Assembly: GCA_026874595.1 (NCBI GenBank)
Contig: CM049309.1
Coordinates: 41,247,079-41,311,078 of the forward strand
Reading direction: 5' to 3'
Source: Sipunculus nudus
Lineage: Eukaryota > Annelida > Sipuncula > Golfingiida > Sipunculidae
Length of the DNA stretch: 64,000 bases
Part shown: in pieces, positions 10,662 to 22,600 of the stretch
How positions within the stretch are numbered: the stretch's first letter is position 1
How the letters are laid out: each line of letters begins with the position of its first letter
The notes under the pieces: generated by a model
What the model was told of the DNA's origin: nothing
Seen by the model: only the letters and a program-made list of their open reading frames with translations
The model's database searches: none
Position numbers and translations under genes: made by a program

Positions 10662-13600
10662 CTGTGGTGAAAAAGAAGAAAAATACAAAGTCTAATGGAA
10701 AAAGTCCATCAAGATTACACTGATCTGTGTTTGTCAGTTAGCTTAAATAAATCTAATATAATATTTGTGGTTATTTACACTTGGAATAATCAATATTGAA
10801 AATGATCACTCAATAATACATTACAGTTGTGCAAGTAAAATAAAAGATATTCACTGTGAGTTATCACATATAAATTATTAGAAAAAAATCAGACCCAGAA
10901 CATTTAACAGTGTAGCTGATGCAGACACATACTGTTGTTGGCTTCATACTTGCAGGGTTAAAATTTTGAAATTTTCACTTTTTCAGTGTTTTGTGAGGGT
11001 TCCATTTGCTCACAATACAAATGACCTACACAGTGTATACCTATTATAAAGTGAATTAATTATTTTAAATATTATGTGCGAAAAATCTTATTAAAAAAAC
11101 TATTAGAAAACAGAAAGACAATTAGAAAGATATAAATTAAAATATCAATGTTTCAACATACAAAATCTATTTACATTCATAAGGTCAACCTTTGACTTTC
11201 AACATTGCCTTCTATGACCTCTTATTTACGGAGGTTTTTATTTTCATGTAATTCCCTTTTTCCAAAAAATCACAAATTTGAATCCCTCGCAAACAAAAAG
11301 GAAACCACAGTATATGAATCACAGCCATTCTTTGCCCTCCTTAAAACCTTCTGTGTAATAAGGCACCAATCCAGAAGGTAAAATAAAGTTTCCAACTTAC
11401 TCAAATTAAGTGTCAGCTATAAGGTAGATAAAACTATCTAAAGTCATTCAGAAGCTGCAATCTTTACATTTTAATACTGACCTGTTTTACTGTGCTTTTA
11501 ATGAAGTCTTTCCTTTCTGTGAGGTCAAAGCTGGGATATTTATCATACACCTAAAAATAAAAATATAATTCATTTATTAAAGCATAATATCAGGTGTGAA
11601 GATAGTGCTTACATTTGCCTAACTGATTGCTATACTCCATGGCCAGTAATTTTCCCCCTTCAGAAATAGTTTTGTTCACAAGGTAGTGGTTAAAGCAAAG
11701 TTTCAGTCAGATGTGTAAATATGTTGCTAAAGCAAGAGATCATTTGAGATAAACTTGTCAAAATACTGTTTTACATTATGAGACATACTCATCAGATGAA
11801 CTTGATAGTCGACATACTTATCTCATTTTGAGTTACTTTTGAGAAAAACTTACTTGTTGACACAGTTTCATTGTAAGAGACACTTGTAAGATTAACTTAG
11901 TAGTCAACATACAGCTTACTTTGTGAGATATGCTCATCTGATGAACTTATTGACACTTTTCATTGTGAGAGATAATCTTACTTGTCAACACTATTTTGCA
12001 TGCTCATCAGACAAACTGACTTGTCAACAGACTGTTTTCATTATGCCAGATACTTGTCAGATAAACTTGTTTCCTGACATTAATCACTGTTAGATCTAGA
12101 TAATCTTCAGAAAAACTCAGTCAACACACTTATTTTTCATATGTGAGCAATGCTCATCAGATAAACTGACTTGTCAACAGACTGTTTTCATTATGCCAGA
12201 TACTTGTCAGATAAACTTGTTTATTGACATTTATCACTGTTAGAGATAATCTTCAGAAAAACTTACTTGTCAAAACTTATTTTTCATATGTGAGCAATGC
12301 TCATCTGATAAACTCACTTGTTGACAGATTTCTTTTTGACAGATACTAATCAGGTACTTGTTTGTTGACACTTTTCATTGTGAGAGATAATCTTCAGAAA
12401 AACTTACTTGTGAACAAACTATTTTTCATATGTAAGCAATGGCCATCACAAACTAACATGTCGCCAATGTTTTCATATGTGAGCGATGCTCATCACATAA
12501 ACTTACTTGTGGACACTGTTTTCATATCGGAGCAATCCTCATCAAATAAACTTACTTGTCGACACACTGTTTTCATTGTGACCTCCTCCAAGTTTGCTCC
12601 ATCCAAGATCTTCCTTATGACATCTTTCAACTCTTCATCCTGAATGGACAAAAGGTCAACAGCATAAACAAGCAGCATCACATGTTTAATAAATCATGAA
12701 ATAAATAAAAAAATAAATAAATATTTGTTCTTTCTACCCACCATCCTCTAATTTTCAGTTAAACCCTCCTAAAAAATAAAAAAAATATTTGCTGTGTTTA
12801 TGCAGACTCATAAATGCTTGTTGATGTGACCATTAATTGATGGATTAATCCATTTGTTTCACATTGTATAAGACGTAATAGGCAAGGTGACAAATTATTT
12901 TAATATGAAATAGATCAATTATTTTTTATCCATCTGTATGGTTTAATGCACAGACAAATAATTAGTTACACGCAAGACTGAAAAAGGTATAAAGGAGCAC
13001 TGTTTTCTGATCTGTGTGAGGACATTTTTTTATATAGGCTAAAAAACATTTCTGTTCCCTTGTCAAACATAGCTCTTTTCAAAGGTTTTGGTCAGGATCA
13101 AACATAAGCTTCTTCTAACATTACAGTTAAAGTTAACAGTTCTTTTAACTTTTGGAGCAGTCAAGTAAAAATAACAGTACTAAACAACAACAAAATACCA
13201 CTCACTGATGGGGGCTTCTTGGCTGCTTTGTCTCCTGAAGCATTTTCAGAACTGTCCTTGCCTGCAAAAGAAAGAGAAGTAATATATCCACTTGTTCAAA
13301 AATGAAGAATAGTGGCCTATGACACACAGCATTACCAGTCCATTTAAGAATCACTGTCTTGAGTTTGTCATAACAATAATATCCATGGACAAAGACTGCA
13401 GGCTGAAGACCCAAGCTTTGGATGTTTGGAAAGAAAATTTATACCACATTGATGTCAATACATGATGGTTAACGTGTCTATAAATGATGAGCAACTATCA
13501 AACGACCTGACTCAAAACATATCATAATTTGATTTCCATTTGAATGGAAGTGCACCCATTACCTAATATAAAGGTTAAATTTAGGTGTTAAATCAAGTTT

Positions 13601-16600
13601 GATACCTGATAGAAACAGCAACCAAGGAACAATTACTTATAACATTCTGACAGCGCTGTTTACTTTAGTATTTTGCAAGTCCAAATGACCAGTATTTTGT
13701 ATAATCAATAATTCAGCACATAAAGTGTACCTTTCTTCTTGCTCTCCTTCTTCTCTTTCTTCTCCTCTTTTTGTGCCTTCTTTGTTTCTTTTTTAGGCGT
13801 CTTTTTTGCTGGTTTCTGTGGTGTTTCTTTCTTTGCCCTCTTCTTTTTAGGTGGTGGCTAGTTGATTAACAAAAATAATGTAATCCAAATTTCACAATTA
13901 AGTTTTGTTGCTAGGTTATATTAGTCTGTAATCAGTAGTATTACAATAATACCATATTTCACAATCATGTCATCTCCTCTTCTTGTTACATTTACATCCG
14001 CTGTACAAACGTTACACATCCTCTTCTGATCCTTGGTTTCACTCCCCCCTCTCCTCCCTTGAAAAGCCAGCACTAACAGGTTAACAGCACTGCATTAAAC
14101 CTTATGATTTATAACAGTTTAAATGACCATGCAAAGGAAAAGTTTAAAGTACAGTAACAGTTTGACCTTTATTGTATGTTGCCCTGCACATTCTCCCCAC
14201 TCCTAAACTACATCATATATCTTTAGCTGGTCATTCCCATCACCTCCCTTACCTTCACCTCTTCCTCCTCCTCTTCTTCTTCCTCCTCCTCCTCCTCTTC
14301 CACCTCAGACTTCTCCTCCTGCTCCTCCTCCTCCTCTTCTTCTTCCTGTTCATTTTCTTCTTCCTACATCACCAAATATTCAAGCATTATTTTTTATTTG
14401 TTCATTTACATGTCTCTGCTAGAGCTTTTCTGAAATAAACAGCTGGCTCAGAGCCTTGCAATCTAATTACAACTGTTATGATCTCTGCACAATACAGTGA
14501 TAAAATATTAATTTAAATGAAGTAAATGTAAAGTGAAATTTATTAAATGGTATTAAACTTATCAAAATGGCTTAGAAGTGCAGACAGAGCATAAATCCCA
14601 AAGGTATCTGGCTGGCAGCATTTATAGGGGGAGGCAGGCATGGCTCCTACCTCATCTTCCTCTTCCTTCTCACTTTCTTCATCTTCTTCCTCATCCTCTT
14701 CATCTTTATCTTTCTTTGCTCGTTTTTTCGGAGGTCCTTTCTTTCCACTTCCTGGTTTTCGTCCACGTTTCTTGGGCGTTGTACTTGGCTTACGCCCTTT
14801 GCTCTCTTTAATAGTTGAAAAACATTGCAAATAAATTATATTATTCTTTGAAATTTCCAGGATAATTATTCAAACACTATTGGGGGACTCTGGAATAAAC
14901 ACTTCAAAACCATAAAAGTTAATTATCCTTCAGATACACTGTTCAGATATGAAGTGTAATATATCAAAGTGACCAATATCCCTTCATCGCAAACCTAATC
15001 ATTGATTTTTTTCCCTAAGCAGAGGCCTTTACTCAATCCCTGATTTTTCCCTTACTGGAAAAAGGGAAACTCTTTACACGTTTTTTCCCTGATTTTCTGG
15101 ATGACTCATTCCCCTTCCTCTACGGATTTTTTTACTATGACGTAAAAGAAAAAGTATTAATTCTTTATAATTTATCTTAGAAATAAGCTTAAAAGACCAT
15201 TTTGGCCTGCAGAACGCAGGTCAACAAAGGTAATATATTCAAAACATGATCATTAGGTCTGAAAAGTTTCATGATGGTAGCTGCCGTGAATGTTGAGATA
15301 TATACTTTGTTACAGTTGGCAGACAGGGAAAACTGGACTACTGCACAAGTCCATAGTGCATTTAAACCATAAAGCTTCAATCAGGCAATAAACTGCCATC
15401 ATACCAAATATGGTTATCACCCATATCACATTATTTATCATGAGGGACACCAGAATTTTATTTAGGCCCAGAATTTATGGCATTTTACTTTTGGGAGACT
15501 GATTCCATATTTGGAAATGTATCTGAAATTTATGAATGATGTCTTGTTAACTCTAAATGTAGAGAAAGAACCTGTTGTTTTTTTTAAAACAAGAGGGATC
15601 ACTTATGTAAATTCCATACTACTTCCTAGGTAGGCAAGGTTTTTGTAAGCACACTTACTCTTTTTCTGTGGCAAAGCTTTGCCGGAGCTCTCGGGTTTCA
15701 GCAGGTACAACATTATTCTCTCAGCGATTTCATCCCGGGATCCTTTCCTTTCTAAGTCAAGGATGTTACACAGACTCTTCAGCTGATTCACCGTCATCCT
15801 GTAAATAAAAAGCACCTCACTGTCCTGCTGCTCTTTAATGATTATTACAAAGTATGTCTAGCCCTTCATATGTACAGGGACTAACATGCAAGAGTATCTA
15901 CCATAAAAAACAGGTATGTTTAAGTTCTGCTGCATAAGTATTGGACAGGCTTTCCATATAAAGTAGGGAAGTTTTATTTCACAGATTTGCAGTGCCAGTT
16001 TTATTAACAGACAAAATTAACTCCATGTCAAAATAGTGTAAAACATATATCACATATATTTAATTCAATGTCAATTTAGTATAAAACACATCACATACAT
16101 GCACAATAGTAATTTTTTACATATAATACCTATTTAAATCATGAAATGTACATTAATTGTCTTAAATACAAGCAATAAACTCTTTATGGTCACAGAGTGT
16201 CACATTTCATTAAAATCTTTTTATCAATATATTATGAATGTATAAATATATAATAATGTTCAAAGAAATCTCAGGATATATATTTTTTGTTCTTACTTCT
16301 TCACTGCTGTGTGTTTCCGTTCATACTCCTTGGAGTCCTTTGCAAATATGAAACCAGAAAACTGCCGAATGTTCTTTTTAATTTCATGTGGCTGAAAAAT
16401 ATAATTCATCTCACTTATATTTCAGATACACACAGAATAAAAAAAAAATCAAGTGCAATTTTAACTATCAAGTCAAATGTTTCTGAAAATTTTAAAAGTT
16501 TACAATATTCAAATTTAAAATGAAACCATTACAGGATTCAATGTGATGCATGGGATAACAGTGCCAAATCATCAATTATTTATGTAGACTGATATATATT

Positions 16601-19600
16601 ATGTGGTAGGTTTCTCGTTTGCATAGGTTTCAAATTAGCGATAAAAGGGAAGGGGCAATTACGGTGAAACTGAACCCTTTCTAAATAAGACCCCACACCT
16701 ACATAGGTAAATAGTGACCCAAAATTCAAAGTTTGCATTTAGATAATATCGATACTTAGTATATAAGCAACTACTGTATGAAGAGTTTACAGCTGTTCGA
16801 TGTTACCTTAACAACTCGCACAATTGTTAAGATTTTGTGAACATACTAGGTGACTGATATAATAATGGTTATGTACATTGTGTAAGTTATCATACGTTAA
16901 ATTGTGAAAATGAAACAACTGCGATACATTGAAGAAGTGATAATCACATATACATAACCTCGCAAATTTGAAGCCAAGGACAGTAAAATATGGCACTGAA
17001 TTTAACAGGTGTGAGCTGTTTCGGTTATGGCGTATTGAAGTTCACTTTTCACACTTAGCTTTGTTATGGTATGTTATACAGAAAGAGAAGTTACTCACCG
17101 TGCCTGGGCGGCTGAACAAGACTCGATGAAGCAGCTTCAGATGTTCTGCCAAAGATTTGTTCACTTGCATTTCCACTGCAAAGAAGAAAAGATTCACTAC
17201 ATGAAAAATTCACTCACAAATCATTCAAATTTTAAAACCTACAGTTACTTCAAACAACAGCTGCCTCACAGTAAATGAAAACAAGCAAAATCGTGGAATT
17301 TGTGTCCCCCACTTCCACCTCTTGTTGTCCCCTGCTTGCCTTGTCAATGTTTAAGTTTTAATTTTCCCCTGAAGATGTCCCCACATTTCATAGTGGCTGT
17401 GTTTTGGTTTTCATTGTCCCCTGAAGATGTCTCCATACGTCATAAGTTTTGTTGTGAATTGAGAACAAAAGGGAATTTTTTTTGTTTGTTTTGAAGCTGG
17501 TGATAAATTTTAAGACAGCCACTCCAAAACCAATCCCAACCAAGGTATGCATGCATGAGACCAATCACTGAGCGAAATAAAATTGATAACGGTATGATAT
17601 TTAGGAAAGTTATCCCATGGAAATGAAAACCTGATGGATGGACAGACAGACAACCCTAAATCAATGTTCCCTGTTGCAGAGCGGTGGACAACAATTCCTC
17701 TGACAATGCTAACTTATGTCTGTTGTCTATACAAAAAAGCCCTGATGGTCAAAAGACAGTCCAGTTACAAGATGATTCTAATCCAAGTTGAATGCTTAAA
17801 GTCAGCAACAAATAGTTGCTATTTTTAGCATTTAAGGGGCAGCAGATAAGCCTAGAGGTTACCATGCTTGACTTATAAGGTAATGGTCCCCAGTTCCATC
17901 ATTGCCGATGCCTTTTAAAGCAAAGTGGTGAAACTTATGGACAAATCCTCAGGGACTGGCTCTTTTGTCTTGAGTTATAATTTGACTTTAAGATTATTTT
18001 AATCCCTGATAACAGGACGCCTGAACTGCAAGGGTTTTATTAATACAGGGTTCCTACACTTCCAGAAGATCAGATTTTCATGGCCGATAACAATTTCTAC
18101 GTACTCATGCAGCATCCTGAGATCACCCAAATCATGCACGTCTGTGTGCACCAGGAATTATGTGTAGCAAATCATGGAGTATCAACACAGATTTATCTTA
18201 GCTTTTTTTAAAAATCAACATCACCTCTTCTGATTGCTCATCCATAAAATTTATTGACTCTACCATTTTTATTGATAGCTGACATCATTTGAGAGCCTTT
18301 ACGGTCACTGCGAAAGCCGCATTGTGACACAGAAGTGCTGAAGGCAGTATGATAACAGTGTTGGCTCTGCCAGCTGCTGACAGAGTCACTACTATAATAA
18401 ACGACATAGATGAACTGCGCAAGAGCTAAATTTCATGACCTTCATAAACACATAACACTGCAGGAAAGGCATTGAGAATTTGACCAACCAAATAAAACTA
18501 TGTCACATTTCTGGTGCATGCATGTTCTTGTTCAGATTGCATGTGAGCAGTGTGTGGTTTACATTGGATATGACCGGCAGTTTTGATTTTGGCATTAACA
18601 TTTGCAGGCTTGTTCACTATTCCTGAAACCGACGCAACAGCAGCTCGCTGAATCAAGGTCTGTGAAAGCATGGCTGTCAGACTTGGTAGTATGAAGATGA
18701 GTACAACTGTTTCTAGGCTTACCTCTCGGGATGTCTCCAAGCTTGGTACCAGCCCCCTCCTGAATGTCGGCCTTCTTGCCAGCTCCGGCTGGAGAGTAGG
18801 TCATCGATAAACGCTCCACCTTCTTCTTCTCTCTTTTGCCTGACTGGATCAGCGGCTGCTCCAGAAGACCGGCTGTTGTATGAAGTTATCATGGGATCAT
18901 CAACACAAATTACAAAGTTCAATCTTGATTATGTTACTCTAATCAGAATATTTCCAGAAACTAAAATGAGAAATTTCTAATTATGACATGCAAAGCTACA
19001 CTTTGTTGTGGCAAATTTAGACATAAGTACAAAATAATTATTTTATCAAAACACGTACAGGTTCTTAAAAAACATTTGGTTGATACTTGTAGCTGCTGAT
19101 ATCTACATACATCTGATAAACCTTACCATGATACTCTGAATCATATCATACTCATGTGATAAACTTCTGATTAAACATGATGCTCGGACTAGTATCATAA
19201 TCATATGGGTGACATAACCCCCCCCCCCTCCCAGTGGTTTGTTTCTCGGTCAACTTAAAGAGTCTATGGATGTCTAATCCAAAATAAATGCTTTCAGGGG
19301 TTACTCGACTAATACCCAATCCTGTGGAAATCATTCAATAAAATACCCAAAGAAGTGCCTTGTACATAGTTACTTTCATTCTTTGTTACACACATTTCCT
19401 AGCATCTATTTTAATATCTTTAAATAGAATATAATTGAATGAATAACTTATGCTACACTGCAAAATGTGAGAATGAGTGTGATCAAGATGAAAAGGTAGG
19501 TAACTAATCTCTGCAATATATCAGCATACACTATGTAGTACTGACAGTCAATGCTGGTATCCTTTACTGTCAGTGGGTCAAAATAATAATCCTGGTACAA

Positions 19601-22600
19601 CAAAGACATACGTTGTAACTCTTCTTCCTCCTCCTCTTCATCTTCTTCTTTATCCTTCTCCTCTTGCTCATCCTCCTCGGATTCTCCTTTTCCGTCCAAT
19701 TCCTCTCGAGATTCCTCCTCTGCTTCTTCCTTCGTATCCTCCTTGGCTGAGCTGTCTTCATCATCTGACTCCGCCTCAGCCTTGGGCTCAGCATCACTGC
19801 CAGCCCCAGAAGCTGGAGCAGTCTCCTCTTCCTCCTCATCGCTCACACCGTTGTCATTTGGCTTTGTATCCATTGGCTCTTCCTGCAATCAGAGAAGCAC
19901 AGTCTCATTGGAGTGCAGCCAGGACCTTTGAATAGTTTGTCCACTCACAACAGAAATTATAAATGTTGTTAATAAATTTTTTGTGTCAAGGGTGTGTTGT
20001 ATGTATGGTACATGTATTTAGACACGCTTATATATATGGTGAGGATTACTGTAAATTTCATACCAGAGTTTAATACAGAAATAAACATTTTTACATCATG
20101 ATACAACTGTCTTGCATTCAGTGAGTGCAACAACAACAGCGGCATACTGGCAGGTCTGGCTGAGGCCACATACTTATTTCACTCAACTTATCATATAAGT
20201 ATAAACAAGGGACCTATGGGTCACGACGCTCAGCTGTTATATATGATAAAAAATATTATTTAGAAATGAGGCACATGCTGGTTTTGTGTGGTAATAAATA
20301 TAAGCTGTAATATGAGTTGTTGTTGTTTAGCTTATGTATGATTTTGATAGTACCTTTGGAGACAGGGAAGAGGATTGATTTCATTTATTTTATTAACAAA
20401 TGGAGTACTATTGTCACACAGATTTTGACTTGGCAATATAACTTATAAGCAGAATATATAATATAAGGGTTTAACTATTAATTAAAAAAAATTACAAATA
20501 TTGTCCCAAATATAATTTTTATTAAAAATAATAAGAGAATCATATGATTTTTTAAAATGAAATATAACTGAAATGATTATTAAAATAATATTAAAGAATA
20601 TATTCATGAATGCATTCATGAATACATTTTGAAAGTATTTGCACTGGTATTCATATACTTTCATTTTTACCTGAATTCCCATTCTTTATGCAAGAAATTT
20701 TATAATGGAGTACATAATCATATTCGTATTTAAATACAATTACAAAATATTCACACCATGTCTGGTATTGATTCAGTTTTCACCAAACAATGATGTTGAG
20801 AATCCAGAATATACAGAATTCACACATTTAAAAAATGATCATAAGTACCTGGTTTTATGGCTTTTATTTATATTAAAAAATAACTGTAATAAATTCATTT
20901 TGGACTAATTTCACATCAATGTACACACTAGACACAGTAGGAATCTAGATTAATATTATCAACTGCATCTTTGTCTATCATTAATTTCCATCATATGATA
21001 CCTAATGATTAGAAATGAATGATATGATTTACTTCTTTATCATTAAAATTGAACTGAAAAATACCATAGGTGACTGCATGGTGTTATTTGAAATACGTGA
21101 CATTCTATCCATCGATACAAGATTCTTATATCATCAGTAACTGCAAGTTAATTTCCTGTTATAATAAACTAACAAATTCCTTTTCTATTTTTCATTAATT
21201 TTTTATTAAAAACCAATAAAAATTTATTAATTTATTGTTTATTGTATGTAGTTGGTTAAAACTACTAGATGAGTTGAGTTGGACACCTGGATCAACTGTG
21301 GCTGGCCATAAGCTGCCTGGATTCCCTGTATGCCTCCCCTCAAGCATGCATAATTTGCTGAAAGTTCAACAAGGTCAACATACAGGTGACTCAAGAGGGG
21401 CTGGAGAGAGCCAAAGTCTGACAGGGTCTCATAAAAACATTAATAAAAGCTACAATTTTTGGCCAATTTCTTTCAGCTTTCTAAACTTAAAAGCTGAAAT
21501 CCTTATGTGTGCATGATATGAAAATTATATCAACAGTGCTCACAGGAAACAAACGTGCCATGGTCAAAGTTTGGCAAAATTTAAGTTACTAATTTTACAT
21601 TTATACTAATAACTTATAAAATTTGAAAAATTCATAACTAATTTTGGGTATTCAATTGAATCTTGATTAAATAATGTTACATCCCTGACAAAAAATCTCT
21701 AGCTCCAGCAATCCCCTTGTTAAGGGAGTAAATATATTTCTTGATTTTTTACAAAGTGCATTATGTTTGGGCTCATAACTTAAAACAATTACGCAATACT
21801 GACATCATTCTGGCATGTGCATAGAGAATGAAAAATATGTATATTATTTATGATTAAAGTCAGATCAGTGGTTTTGATATTAGACAGTCTTGAATTGTAA
21901 CAATGGGTTTTTAATGAAAAAATGAGGTTTTTCATTAATATATTGAAGGTATTAAGTCCTAGCGACCAAATTCTTGGCATGGTAGGGGATTTTGGAGACA
22001 TCTAGCTGTATGCGGAATTTAAGTAACTAAGAGCTGAAGCTGGGGAGCTGAGCTCTTGCAAACTGCATAACACTAGCTTGATGTATACAATATGTTACAT
22101 GGTGCTTGAAAACTTGAATAAAATCTACAGTTTTTGATCAACTGGATTCAAATTTTTGGTGTTAACAGTTGAAAAGGTAACAAAAACATGCTGTGAAAAT
22201 TAAATCCACAGTACTTACAGGAAAAAAACGTGCCATGGTCAAAGTTGGGCAAAATTTAAGGTACCAATTTTTTATTTTTATTAATATTTTAAAAAATTTA
22301 AAAGATTTTCATCTAATTTTGGGTATACAATTTAATTTTGATTAATTAAAGTTATATTACTGGAAAAAAGGTCCATAGCTTTAACATGTTTTGTGTTAAG
22401 TGATCAAATATCTTTCCTGATTTTTTACAAAATGCATTATGTTTGGGTCCATAACTTTTTTAAATTATATAATACAGACATATTTTCTTGAATGTACATA
22501 GGAACTATATAGAGGAATATTTATGGTAAATATGAGGAAAAACAGATGAGTGGTTTTGATATTAGGCAGTCCTGAAGTGTGAAAATAGGTTTTTAATAAA

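Larger units (their letters stand above)
12640..19611 (-). other. DEK introns 2-10, mostly unique AT-rich sequence
   Basis: Apart from the exons given separately, I see only short AT-rich introns, a SINE-like head at about 17835-17915 and a C11 tract at 19218-19228. The antisense open frames over the acidic exons (for example 14172-14438 and 19573-19935) are shadows of the GAR codon runs. Confidence 0.5.

Noticed and set aside
14172-14834. Leucine/serine/phenylalanine-rich plus-strand frames
   Set aside because: They are the antisense of the Glu-codon runs in DEK exons 7 and 8.
19573-19935. Proline/leucine-rich 120-codon plus-strand frame
   Set aside because: Antisense shadow of the acidic DEK exon 2.
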